Made by a program: the position numbers and the translations under genes
Shown here: positions 44,487-53,049 of the stretch, piece after piece
Numbering within the stretch: the first letter of the stretch is position 1
How the letters are laid out: each line of letters starts with the position of its first letter
Source: an uncultured Bacillota bacterium
GTDB lineage: Bacteria; Bacillota; Clostridia; Peptostreptococcales; Anaerovoracaceae
Assembly: GCA_927441425.1 (NCBI GenBank)
Contig: CAKMKG010000002.1
Span: 29,994-93,993, forward strand
Length of the DNA stretch: 64,000 nt
Reading direction: 5' to 3'
Notes under the pieces: model-generated
What the model was told of the DNA's origin: nothing
Databases searched by the model: none
The model's input: only the letters and a program-made list of their open reading frames with translations

Positions 44487-45290
44487 ATGACGAACAAAAT
44501 CAGAGTTGGAATCGCTGATGACAACAAGGACTTCTGTGAAATCCTCACAGATTTTTTCGAGACTCAACAAAATATTGATATTGTCTTTACTGTCCACGAT
44601 GGAATGCAGACAGTAGAAGCGGTATTTAAAGAGAAACCAGATGTACTAATTTTGGACATGATTATGCCGTATCTGGATGGACTTGGAGTATTGGAGAAGG
44701 TCAATGGCATGGAGTTGGATAGCTCACCTAAAATTATTATGTTGTCTGCCGTAGGGCAGGAATCCATCACACAGAAGGCTATTAATCTCGGCGCAGAATA
44801 TTATGTTGTAAAACCATTCGATTTAAATATTCTTGCCAAAAGAATCTATCAGATTTCCGGTCATGATCAGATGATCAGCCAGTCCAACAAGAGTCATATC
44901 TCAAGATCGATCATCAACACAGATGAATCAAAGAAAAATGATCTCGAAATTGATATTACGAACATCATCCATGAAGTTGGAGTACCTGCTCACATCAAAG
45001 GGTATCAGTATTTAAGACATGCCATTACCATGGTAGTAGAAGATATGGATCTGCTCAGTGCAGTGACAAAAGAACTCTATCCGGCCATAGCAAAAAAGAA
45101 TAATACAACTCCAAGCAGAGTGGAAAGAGCAATCCGTCATGCAATCGAAGTTGCCTGGAACCGGGGTAAAGTTGAAACCTTGAACAGCTTATTCGGTTAT
45201 ACGGTACATAATGATAAAGGTAAGCCCACAAACAGTGAGTTTATTGCGATCATTGCCGATAAACTGAGATTGGAACGAAAAGTAAGCTGA
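44487..45290 (+). CDS. spo0A: Sporulation master regulator Spo0A
   Basis: This 267-residue response regulator has a receiver domain (acidic Asp11/Asp12, phosphorylation site Asp57 in LILDMIMP, Lys109 in VVKPFD) and the C-terminal Spo0A DNA-binding domain ([39 protein letters not shown]). It commits the cell to sporulation. I chose ATG 44487 because AAAGGGGG lies eight bases upstream; ATG 44481 would be too close. No 0F/0B-type gene is near. Confidence 0.97.
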   Translation: MTNKIRVGIADDNKDFCEILTDFFETQQNIDIVFTVHDGMQTVEAVFKEKPDVLILDMIMPYLDGLGVLEKVNGMELDSSPKIIMLSAVGQESITQKAINLGAEYYVVKPFDLNILAKRIYQISGHDQMISQSNKSHISRSIINTDESKKNDLEIDITNIIHEVGVPAHIKGYQYLRHAITMVVEDMDLLSAVTKELYPAIAKKNNTTPSRVERAIRHAIEVAWNRGKVETLNSLFGYTVHNDKGKPTNSEFIAIIADKLRLERKVS

Positions 45291-45371
45291 AGACCGCAAT
45301 TTTGTTAATTTTTAACAGAATATCGCAAAATACGTAGATAAAATATAGTAACATAATGGATAGGAAATAAT

Positions 45372-45575
45372 ATGCTGACAAAAGAAAAAATTGATCGTAT
45401 CAACGAACTTGCAAGAAAATCAAAGATCGAATGCCTCACTCCTGAAGAGAAAGAAGAACAGGCAGTTCTGCGAAAAGAATATCTCGGAAAATTCAGGGAG
45501 CATTTTAAAGGACATTTGGAGTCGATTCACTTTGTTGATGAAGACTGTGTCGAAAAAGATAAGGAAAAGAATTAA
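45372..45575 (+). CDS. DUF896 (YnzC-like) protein
   Basis: This 67-residue charged protein starts MLTKEKIDRINELARKSK and has the TPEEKEEQAVLRKEYL motif of DUF896 (UPF0291), a two-helix fold common in Firmicutes with unknown function. AGGAAAT precedes the ATG. A terminator follows, so it is a single-gene unit or the tail of the spo0A transcript. Confidence 0.88.
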   Translation: MLTKEKIDRINELARKSKIECLTPEEKEEQAVLRKEYLGKFREHFKGHLESIHFVDEDCVEKDKEKN

Positions 45576-45590
45576 AAAATGAATCAGAAG

Positions 45591-45627
45591 GCAGCGTGAT
45601 TAAACAATTTTCACGCTGCTTTTTTTA
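45591..45627 (+). terminator. Rho-independent terminator after the DUF896 gene
   Basis: GCAGCGTGA (45591-45599) pairs with TCACGCTGC (45611-45619), followed by eight T. Confidence 0.93.
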
Positions 45628-45658
45628 TATACTAAGGGTGAGAGCGAGGTGGACAAAC

Positions 45659-46111
45659 TTGAAGAAGTATTATAAAATCTTTATATTTCCTGCAATAATC
45701 ATTATTATTGCAGGTTTTTTTTCCGGCTTCCGTGATCAATCATGCAGTCAGATTGCCGAAAATCTTTTGAAGGAACGTACGAAAATCCTTCAGCAGGCAT
45801 ACTACGGCAGAATTGAAATGGATCAGGCTGAGAAGTATCTAAGCCGGATTGAAACCTATCCTTTGTTATCGGAAGATATCGGAAATTTGAGAGAATCCAA
45901 TTCTACTGATCTAGATATGGTTCAATCGATGGATTTTATTGATGTAAATCAGGAAAGCAAGTCATTCCATTATGTTACTTTGAATATGAAAATCCGCTGG
46001 CATATGAGTGGTATAGAATCTGATTACATCAGTGATAATCAATATCTTGTAATCCTGAATTCCACAAGCAGCGGTTATAAGCTGTCGGAATTCAATCCAA
46101 AACAAGAATAG
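45659..46111 (+). CDS. Single-pass membrane protein of unknown function
   Basis: I do not recognise a family. The 150-residue protein has an N-terminal hydrophobic helix (residues 6-24; IFIFPAIIIIIAGFFSGF) and an exported-looking helical then beta-rich remainder. I use TTG 45659 because GAGGTGG lies six bases before it; the frame is open further upstream but that part runs through the DUF896 terminator. It may be a sporulation or envelope protein by context. Confidence 0.6.
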   Translation: MKKYYKIFIFPAIIIIIAGFFSGFRDQSCSQIAENLLKERTKILQQAYYGRIEMDQAEKYLSRIETYPLLSEDIGNLRESNSTDLDMVQSMDFIDVNQESKSFHYVTLNMKIRWHMSGIESDYISDNQYLVILNSTSSGYKLSEFNPKQE

Positions 46112-46219
46112 AAAGGAATCAGAAAAGGAGATGTAATCGCGCATAATACAGCTTTCCCACGGAATTACTAGGAATTTTTATACCAAAGCAAAAATAACTG
46201 TTTATCTTTCAGAAATAAT

Positions 46220-46228
46220 TGGTATAAT
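46220..46228 (+). promoter_or_regulatory. Extended -10 promoter of iscSU
   Basis: TGGTATAAT, an extended -10, lies 44 bases before iscS without a clear -35. The same TGGTATAAT is used before ftsK (19623) and alaS (49362). Confidence 0.55.
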
Positions 46229-46271
46229 AGAGTAGTAAACGTAGTACACAAGCTGAAAGGAGAGCATTATT

Positions 46272-47444
46272 ATGCGTCAGGTTTACTTAGACTATTCAGC
46301 AACCACTCCTGTAAAAAAAGAAGTTTTGGAAGAGATGCTACCATATTTCTCCGAGAAGTTTGGCAATCCATCCAGCTTATATGGTATAGGACTTAATGCA
46401 AAATCAGATCTCAATCAAGCAAGGGCAAAGGTCGCCAAATTAATTGGCGCCGAAGAGCGTGAGATATATTTTACATCCTGTGGAACGGAAGCTGATAACT
46501 GGGCCATCATCGGAACAGCCCGTGCAAAAAAGGCAAAAGGAAATCACATCATCACTTCAAAAATTGAACACCATGCATTGCTTCATTCCTGCGAGTTCCT
46601 GGAGAAAGAGGGATTTGAAGTTACTTATCTAGATGTTGACAGCAAAGGCCTGATCTCCCTCGCGGATCTGGAGCATGCAATTACAGATAAAACTATTTTG
46701 ATCAGCATCATGTTTGCCAATAATGAAATCGGAACGATTCAACCAATCAAGGAAATCGGCGAGATCGCGAAAAAACATGGTATCTGGTTTCATACAGATG
46801 CGGTTCAGGCTTTGTACAATGTACCGATTCATGTAACGGAGCTGGGAATTGACATGATGTCAATGTCCGCACATAAGATCTATGGACCAAAAGGCATCGG
46901 AGCTTTATATATCAAAAAGGGTGTTGTGATTTCTAGCTTCATGAATGGAGGCGCTCAGGAGAACAAGCGGAGAGCCGGTACCGAGAATATGCCGGGCATC
47001 ATCGGATTAGGAAAAGCTGCTGAATTAGCGGAAGCAAATATGGAAGAACATATCCGGCATATCTCTGAGCTCAGGGATTACTTTGCAGATCAGATACTTT
47101 CAAAAATTTCTGAGGTCGAAATCAACGGGAGCATGGAACACAGACTACCGGGCAATATCAATTTTATTTTCAACTATATCGAAGGGGAATCTCTTTTGCT
47201 GTTAATGGATGCGAAAGGAATTTCCGCATCGACAGGATCAGCCTGTTCCTCTGCAAGCCTGGCCCCGTCTCATGTATTGAAAGCACTGCAGCTTCCATAC
47301 GAGAAAATTCATAGCTCGATCCGGTTTACAATCGGTGATGATACAACCAAAGAAGATATTGATTATGCAGTAGAAGAAATCGTAAAAATAGTCGAAAAGC
47401 TGAGAGCAATCTCACCGATTTATAAGCAGTCAACGAAAGGTTAA
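46272..47444 (+). CDS. iscS: Cysteine desulfurase
   Basis: IscS/NifS takes sulfur from cysteine for iron-sulfur clusters and thio-modifications, using PLP. The 390-residue protein begins MRQVYLDYSATTPVKKEV, has the PLP lysine in SAHKIYGPKG and the sulfur-accepting Cys in STGSACSSAS. It is followed directly by iscU (TAATG overlap). No iscR, iscA or fdx is nearby, the usual two-gene form in Clostridia. Confidence 0.95.
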   Translation: MRQVYLDYSATTPVKKEVLEEMLPYFSEKFGNPSSLYGIGLNAKSDLNQARAKVAKLIGAEEREIYFTSCGTEADNWAIIGTARAKKAKGNHIITSKIEHHALLHSCEFLEKEGFEVTYLDVDSKGLISLADLEHAITDKTILISIMFANNEIGTIQPIKEIGEIAKKHGIWFHTDAVQALYNVPIHVTELGIDMMSMSAHKIYGPKGIGALYIKKGVVISSFMNGGAQENKRRAGTENMPGIIGLGKAAELAEANMEEHIRHISELRDYFADQILSKISEVEINGSMEHRLPGNINFIFNYIEGESLLLLMDAKGISASTGSACSSASLAPSHVLKALQLPYEKIHSSIRFTIGDDTTKEDIDYAVEEIVKIVEKLRAISPIYKQSTKG

Positions 47445-47905
47445 TGGTAATAAGTATGGCAATGTATAATGATAAAGTAATGGAGCATTTCATGCATCCA
47501 CACAACGCAGGTGATTTGGAAAATCCAGATGCCATAGGAAATCATGGAAGCCCTGTATGCGGAGATATGATGCAGATCGCGATCAAAGTAAAGGATCAAG
47601 TGATTGTTGATGCCAAATTTAAAACCTTTGGTTGTGGTTCTGCCATCGCCTCTTCAAGTGTAGCAACCGATATGATTATCGGAAAAACCTTAGACGAGGC
47701 GCTTTCCTTTACAAATCAGTCATTTATTGACGAGCTGGGCGGACTTCCAGGACCAAAGATCCACTGTTCCGTATTGGCAGAATCGGCTGTGAAGAATGCC
47801 ATCTGGGATTACGCACAAAAACACGGTCTTGAATTGGAAGGCCTGAAGGGGTATGACCCGACGAAAGAATTCGAACACGAAGAAGAAGAGGAATGTGAAG
47901 TCTAA
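47444..47905 (+). CDS. iscU: Iron-sulfur cluster assembly scaffold IscU/NifU-like
   Basis: The 153-residue scaffold has the three cluster cysteines in PVCGDMM, KFKTFGCGSAIASSS and GPKIHCSVLAE, with Asp in the CGD motif. The C-terminus is acidic (EFEHEEEEECEV). The start is taken at 47444 because it overlaps the iscS stop; ATG 47456 (MAMYNDKV) is nearer the usual family N-terminus and cannot be excluded. Confidence 0.93.
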   Translation: MVISMAMYNDKVMEHFMHPHNAGDLENPDAIGNHGSPVCGDMMQIAIKVKDQVIVDAKFKTFGCGSAIASSSVATDMIIGKTLDEALSFTNQSFIDELGGLPGPKIHCSVLAESAVKNAIWDYAQKHGLELEGLKGYDPTKEFEHEEEEECEV

Positions 47906-47928
47906 ACTGCACCTGTCAGGTGTATTCT

Positions 47929-48197
47929 CAACGTTCCTTAGGAACTCCGACTCGCTTCACTCGCTGCTGTCCGTTTTGCCAACCAAGCAAGCTTGGGGCA
48001 AAAAGGCTCGAAAACCGCTCGCCGTCCAGCCAGTTTTGGCTCGGACGGTTTTCTATGAGAACACACACGCCACGGTGCTACTTTTAACTTATTTAAGCGG
48101 AGCGCCTTGGGTATTTTTATAGAAAACTGTGAAACATATTACCGACTTGATGCGAAGCATCTTAAAGGAGGCGGTTTTCGAGAAAATACCCAAGGCG
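47929..48197. repeat. Dispersed structured element, copy 2
   Basis: Block A (47929-47970) repeats CAACGTTCC, GGAACT and CGACTCGCTT..CTCGCTGCTGT of copy 1. Block B is a long hairpin: CGCCTTGGGTATTTT (48103-48117) pairs perfectly with AAAATACCCAAGGCG (48183-48197), GAAAACTG (48122-48129) with CGGTTTTC (48172-48179), and GATGC-GAA-GCATC (48149-48161) caps it. The conserved part includes GTGAAAC, ATTACCG and CGAAGCAT. About 130 bases between the blocks are unique to this copy and contain another GAAAACCG/CGGTTTTC hairpin (48010-48053). TTTTTT follows on plus. A small palindrome CACCTGTCAGGTG is at 47910-47922. Confidence 0.75.
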
Positions 48198-48201
48198 TTT
48201 T

Positions 48202-49158
48202 TTAATACATGATAATTGCGCGGACAGGGCACATAGGCGCGCAATATCCGCAGGTAAGACAGATCTGATGATCCACCTCAGCAAGACCATTCTTGTTCAT
48301 AAAAATTGCATGGTTGGGACACCGTTCGATACAGGCGCCGCAGCCCTCGCAATCGCCCTGATCGATCTGGATTCTTTTCTCGGAAAGATCGGGCACATAG
48401 TTCGGGTCGATGGTTCCGTTCATGACATCCAAAATCCGGTCAATTTCATGATGATACCCAAATCCGATCATCATGGAGGAGATTCCTTCCAGGTCTCTGA
48501 CGTATTGAATTGCTTCAAGATAGTGACCGGTCAGATTTCCTCCACCAAAAACCTTCATTGCAAAAACGCCTTTCCCAGCAGCTGCGGCAGATTTGATTGC
48601 CTCGGCCATTTCCTCTTTGGTACCAACCCCTGAACCTTTTCTGATGCCCAGACTTCGGAAGTTGATTAGCGGAAATAGTACATCCATTTCCTTTGTTTCG
48701 GCTGCCCTTGCTGCAGCATCCACATGATGTGTGGAGATGCCTACTGCTTTCACAATTCCCTTTGCCTTGGCCTCTTGCAGACATTCCCATGCGCCGGCTC
48801 GGCTCACCCAATCTGGGTCATTTCTAACCTCGTGGAGCAGAAAGATATCGATCATATCGCGATTTAATGCAATCCTCGCTTCTTCGATAGCATGTTTCAT
48901 ATCAGCATATGAGTGGCCCAGACTCTTAGATGCGATTACAGGTTCGAAATTAGTGCCCTGTAGCGCTTTTCTTATGTAGGGGTATGTTTCATAATACTCC
49001 GCTGTATCCAAAAAATTAATCCCGCATTCCAGCCCATATCGCAGCACCTCAGCGCCCTCATCTATAGAAAGGTTCAATTGGGTCTTTCCGACAGTCAGAA
49101 CGCCGAAGCCTACCGGGGTTACTTGAAGTCCAGTATTTCCTAATCTCTTTTTTTCCAT
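48202..49158 (-). CDS. Aldo/keto reductase with C-terminal 2[4Fe-4S] domain
   Basis: The 318-residue protein has an aldo/keto reductase barrel (MEKKRLGNTGLQVTPVGFG, FLDTAEYYETYP) and a C-terminal bacterial ferredoxin domain with CEGCGACIERCP and CLTCGYCAPMCP. Such fusions occur in anaerobes and may couple carbonyl reduction to ferredoxin; the substrate is unknown. AGGAGAT precedes the ATG at 49158. It is convergent with iscU, with the repeat element between. Confidence 0.88.
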   Translation of the reverse strand: MEKKRLGNTGLQVTPVGFGVLTVGKTQLNLSIDEGAEVLRYGLECGINFLDTAEYYETYPYIRKALQGTNFEPVIASKSLGHSYADMKHAIEEARIALNRDMIDIFLLHEVRNDPDWVSRAGAWECLQEAKAKGIVKAVGISTHHVDAAARAAETKEMDVLFPLINFRSLGIRKGSGVGTKEEMAEAIKSAAAAGKGVFAMKVFGGGNLTGHYLEAIQYVRDLEGISSMMIGFGYHHEIDRILDVMNGTIDPNYVPDLSEKRIQIDQGDCEGCGACIERCPNHAIFMNKNGLAEVDHQICLTCGYCAPMCPVRAIIMY

Positions 49159-49509
49159 ACATTTATCTCCTATAATTACCATCAGATTCAATAACATCTT
49201 TTTCTCTCGTTCTTAAATATCATTATTATATTACTATATCATACCACAGATTATATCTGGTCTGAATTGATTATTGGTCGTTGAATGATCTAAATATCCC
49301 CATTATGACTTCAGCAAATGGCCTTATTTGAATAAAATTGATAGAAAAGTGGGAATCTTTGTGGTATAATACATCGGTGTATTGTTGAATCTAAAAAAAT
49401 TAAATTTCATAAAACGTTGCGGAAATGCTCCGCCACGTAAAAATGCACACATGTAAGAAAATCTTTTACAGATGCGTTATAAATGTCTACAACAGGAGGA
49501 TTATAGTTA
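49159..49509. other. Divergent intergenic region with the alaS leader
   Basis: The left part holds the reductase promoter on minus (TATGAT near 49232-49237) and a CAGAT-TAT-ATCTG palindrome (about 49246-49258). The alaS promoter is an extended -10, TGGTATAAT at 49362-49370. The roughly 130-base leader has a hairpin with arms 49414-49423 and 49429-49438 (ACGTTGCGGA with TCCGCCACGT) and a weaker one at TGTAAGA/TTTTACA. I see no T-box AGGGTGG motif. Confidence 0.5.
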
Positions 49510-52131
49510 ATGGAGAAAATCGGTTTAAATGAATTACGGAGCATGTTTCAAGAGTTCTACCAGGGAAAAGATCACTTTCCACGAAAAAGCTTTTCACTGA
49601 TTCCTGAAAAGGATAAGAGTCTTCTTATAATCAATTCCGGCATGGCGCCATTAAAGCCATATTTTGCAGGCTTGGAGACTCCACCAAGCAAAAGGATGAC
49701 CACCTGTCAAAAGTGTATTCGAACCGGCGATATCGATAATGTGGGGTACACATCCAGGCACGGTACTTTTTTTGAAATGCTCGGCAGCTTTTCCTTTGGC
49801 GACTATTTTAAAGTGGAATCCATTATCTGGGGCTGGGAATTTATCATCGATGTATTAAAAATGCCGGAAGACAAGCTATGGGCTACCGTATACGAAGAAG
49901 ATCAAGAGGCTTATGATATTTGGAAAAACAAGATAGGCTTGCCAGAGAGTAGAATAGTTCGCCTTGGCAAGGACGATAATTTCTGGGAAATCGGTACAGG
50001 CCCATGCGGCCCATGTTCTGAAATCTATTTTGACAGAGGCGAAAAGTACGGCTGTGAAAATCCGGATTGCAAGCCCGGCTGTGAATGTGACAGATATGTA
50101 GAGTTCTGGAATCATGTCTTTACACAATTCAACAGGGACGACGCAGGGAATTATACACCCCTTGCACACCCGAATATCGATACGGGAATGGGCCTGGAAA
50201 GATTGGCTTGCATTATGCAGGATGTAGATTCTATATTTAACGTTGATACGATTCAATTTATACTCAATGCTATCATCAAATTGTCAGGCGTACCATATCA
50301 AAATGGTGCTGCAAAGACCGATGTATCCATCCGAATCATTACGGATCATATCCGTTCCGTAACCTTTATGATCGCCGACGGGATCCTGCCAAGCAACGAG
50401 GGCAGGGGATATGTGCTGCGCCGATTGCTTCGCAGGGCAGCCAGACATGGAAAGCTTCTTGGGATCCAAGGTCCGTTCCTTGCCGACTTATCCAAGAAGG
50501 TAATCGAAGTTTCCGGTACTGCTTATCCGGAACTAGAAGAGAGAAGAGACTACATCCATAAAATACTAACAGTGGAAGAAGATAAATTCAGTACAACCAT
50601 CGATCAGGGAACCTCCATCATTCATGATTATGTAAGAGAACTGAATGAAGCAGGAAAAACCGTTTTAGCCGGTGACAAGGTATTTAAGCTATACGATACC
50701 TATGGCTTCCCATTGGAGCTAACTCAGGAAATTCTAGAGGAAAACAACTGTACCGCAGATGTTGATGGCTTTAACCAACATATGCTCCATCAAAAGGAAC
50801 AGGCCAGGGCCGCCAGAAAATCAGAGGAAGAGGAAGGCTGGTCAGATGACGCCCTTCTCTTTGCCGATCAGGAACCGACTGAATTTACCGGATATGATAC
50901 ATTGCTCTCCAGTGCAACCGTAAAGGGGTTGTTCCTTGACAAGAAGCCTGTCGACCAGTTGGCAGAGGGAGATTCCGGGATTCTTTTACTAGATAAAACA
51001 CCATTCTATGCGGAAAGCGGTGGACAGGCTAGTGATATCGGTAACATCCTTGGTAAAAACGGAAGCTTAGATGTGTTATTCGTATCAAAGATCAAAGGTA
51101 TTTATGCTCACAAAGTGACTGTTTTGAATGGTAATATTCGCCTTGGAGACGAAGTTTCTGCTCAGGTATCCGTATCAGACAGAAACAATACTGCACGAAA
51201 TCATACAACAACCCATATCCTGCACAAGGCTTTAAAAGACATTTTAGGCAATCATGTTGAGCAGGCAGGTTCCAACGTAACCTCGGATGGCTTGCGATTT
51301 GACTTCACCCATTTTGAATCGATTTTAAAGGAAGATCTTCAAAAGATTGAAGCAATCGTCAATGATAAGATTAATACCTTCCTGCCGGTAAATACGGAAA
51401 TCATGTCCGTTGATGACGCCATAAATTCCGGAGCCACCGCGCTGTTTGGGGAAAAATACGGAGATACGGTTCGTGTCGTAACCGTAGGAGATTATAGCAC
51501 CGAGCTCTGCGGAGGAACCCACATCACCAATTCTGGACAAATCGGAGCATTCCGGATCCTCAGTGAAAATGGAGTGGCAGCAGGGGTCAGAAGAATCGAA
51601 GCAATCACAGGAGCAGGGCTCTATAAGAAGCTGAGAGCGGAGGAAGAACTGATTCAGGCGGCAGCAGAGACCTTGAAAACCAATGTTTCCGGGTTACTGA
51701 ACAGAATAATAGCCATCAGTGACGAACTAAAGTCCAGCAAGAAAGAGCTGGAGGAACTAAAGAGGCAGTCCATGAATTCCGGTCTGGATGATATGATCGC
51801 CAATGCGAAGGAGATCAAGGGGGTCAAATTGATCACAAATTCCTTTACGGATTTTGATATCAATGATCTGAGAAATCTTTCCGATGGGATCAAGGCGGTT
51901 AGCAAAGGTGTGATCATTGTATTTGCAACGGAAAACGACGGAAAAGTAACCTTTATGGTGTCCGTATCCGACGATCTGCTGGAACAAGGATATCATGCGG
52001 GCAATCTGATTAAACAGATAGCAGCAGCAGCCGGCGGCGGTGGCGGCGGTAAAGCTGACATGGCGCAGGCAGGAGCGAAAGATCCTTCAAAAATCAAAGA
52101 AGCTCTGGATCTTGCGGCTACCTTAATTTAA
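49510..52131 (+). CDS. alaS: Alanyl-tRNA synthetase
   Basis: AlaRS charges tRNA-Ala. The 873-residue protein has the class II catalytic domain (SGMAPLKPYF, RHGTFFEMLGSFSFGDYF), a cysteine-rich insertion (CENPDCKPGCECD), the editing domain with HTTTHILH and CGGTH zinc ligands, and the C-terminal DHHA1 domain ending in a Gly-rich loop. AGGAGG lies nine bases before the ATG. alaS-ireB-ruvX is a conserved Firmicutes order. Confidence 0.97.
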   Translation: MEKIGLNELRSMFQEFYQGKDHFPRKSFSLIPEKDKSLLIINSGMAPLKPYFAGLETPPSKRMTTCQKCIRTGDIDNVGYTSRHGTFFEMLGSFSFGDYFKVESIIWGWEFIIDVLKMPEDKLWATVYEEDQEAYDIWKNKIGLPESRIVRLGKDDNFWEIGTGPCGPCSEIYFDRGEKYGCENPDCKPGCECDRYVEFWNHVFTQFNRDDAGNYTPLAHPNIDTGMGLERLACIMQDVDSIFNVDTIQFILNAIIKLSGVPYQNGAAKTDVSIRIITDHIRSVTFMIADGILPSNEGRGYVLRRLLRRAARHGKLLGIQGPFLADLSKKVIEVSGTAYPELEERRDYIHKILTVEEDKFSTTIDQGTSIIHDYVRELNEAGKTVLAGDKVFKLYDTYGFPLELTQEILEENNCTADVDGFNQHMLHQKEQARAARKSEEEEGWSDDALLFADQEPTEFTGYDTLLSSATVKGLFLDKKPVDQLAEGDSGILLLDKTPFYAESGGQASDIGNILGKNGSLDVLFVSKIKGIYAHKVTVLNGNIRLGDEVSAQVSVSDRNNTARNHTTTHILHKALKDILGNHVEQAGSNVTSDGLRFDFTHFESILKEDLQKIEAIVNDKINTFLPVNTEIMSVDDAINSGATALFGEKYGDTVRVVTVGDYSTELCGGTHITNSGQIGAFRILSENGVAAGVRRIEAITGAGLYKKLRAEEELIQAAAETLKTNVSGLLNRIIAISDELKSSKKELEELKRQSMNSGLDDMIANAKEIKGVKLITNSFTDFDINDLRNLSDGIKAVSKGVIIVFATENDGKVTFMVSVSDDLLEQGYHAGNLIKQIAAAAGGGGGGKADMAQAGAKDPSKIKEALDLAATLI

Positions 52132-52221
52132 AATTGTTACAACATTATTAAAAATTGCAAAACAACTTGTTTAAGATATCCTGCATTTGTTATAATAACC
52201 TAAAGAAAGAAGGTGAGCGGA

Positions 52222-52470
52222 ATGGACAGAAATACGATCTTATTTAATAGTCCTGAAAAGGGAGAGCAACAAACGACAGAAGAAATACTTAGAACTGTTT
52301 ATAATGCTTTAGAAGAAAAAGGCTATAATGCGATCGATCAGATGGTGGGGTACATTCTGTCTGGAGACCCTTCTTACATCACGGGACATAATAATGCCAG
52401 AAACATTATCAGGCATATCGAAAGAGATGACCTGGTGGAAGAGTTGCTCAGAGCATTTCTAAAAAAATAA
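52222..52470 (+). CDS. ireB: IreB-family regulatory phosphoprotein
   Basis: This 82-residue protein (UPF0297) begins MDRNTILFNSPEKGEQQTTEEILRT and contains the conserved GYNAIDQMVGYILSGDPSYIT. In Enterococcus, IreB is a substrate of the IreK Ser/Thr kinase and limits antimicrobial tolerance; the role here is assumed similar. GAAGGTGA precedes ATG 52222; an earlier in-frame GTG lies inside that site. Confidence 0.92.
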   Translation: MDRNTILFNSPEKGEQQTTEEILRTVYNALEEKGYNAIDQMVGYILSGDPSYITGHNNARNIIRHIERDDLVEELLRAFLKK

Positions 52471-52477
52471 ATAAGAT

Positions 52478-52508
52478 TGAAGCGGGCTTTTCGAGTCCGC
52501 TTTCTTTT
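52478..52508 (+). terminator. Weak terminator between ireB and ruvX
   Basis: AAGCGG and CCGCTT form a 6-bp stem with an 11-base loop, followed by TCTTTT. Its strength is doubtful, and ruvX is expected to belong to the same operon. Confidence 0.55.
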
Positions 52509-52542
52509 ATTGTTGTAAAGGAAAGGGAAGACCATAACAAAT

Positions 52543-53010
52543 ATGAAAAAAATAGCATTGGATGTAGGAGATAAAACCATCGGCGTTGCCCTCAGCGACG
52601 ACCTGATGTATACCGCTCAAGGACTCATGACCATAGAGAGGGTCGGTATTCGAAAAGATACAGGAAAGGTGATGGATTTAATTCGGGAATATAACTGTGA
52701 TACCGTTGTCGTCGGCCTACCGAAAAATCTGAATGGTACCGATAGTATTCAAACAGAAAAAGTGTATGACTTCAAAAGTATGTTGGAGAATAAGATGAAG
52801 AGCTCCGGCATGAGTGACATTTCCATCGTATATCAGGATGAGCGTTTTACGACCTTGATTGCGGAAAAGGTTCTAATTGAAGCCGATGTCAGCCGGAAGA
52901 AACGGAAGGATGTCATTGATAAGCAAGCCGCCGTCTTAATTTTACAGGGATATCTGGACCGGCAGAGAAATATAAAAAAGCAAGAAGAACAGGAAGAACA
53001 AGAAGAATAA
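52543..53010 (+). CDS. ruvX: Putative pre-16S rRNA nuclease / Holliday junction resolvase YqgF
   Basis: The 155-residue RNase H-fold protein begins MKKIALDVGDKTIGVALSDD, where Asp7 is catalytic, and has DERFTT and DKQAAVLILQGYLD carrying the other acidic ligands. YqgF proteins process the 5' end of 16S rRNA; junction resolution is the older proposal. The C-terminus carries an EEQ repeat tail (KKQEEQEEQEE). Confidence 0.92.
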   Translation: MKKIALDVGDKTIGVALSDDLMYTAQGLMTIERVGIRKDTGKVMDLIREYNCDTVVVGLPKNLNGTDSIQTEKVYDFKSMLENKMKSSGMSDISIVYQDERFTTLIAEKVLIEADVSRKKRKDVIDKQAAVLILQGYLDRQRNIKKQEEQEEQEE

Positions 53011-53049
53011 ATGCCGGTTGATCGTATGGTGATAGGAGGGTACGCGTAT

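Noticed and set aside
47853..48122. An 89-codon plus-strand frame after iscU
   Set aside because: It runs from inside iscU into the repeat element; the repeat hairpins explain the sequence better.
49377..49509. T-box riboswitch before alaS
   Set aside because: No AGGGTGGNACCGCG segment and no terminator/antiterminator pair could be found.
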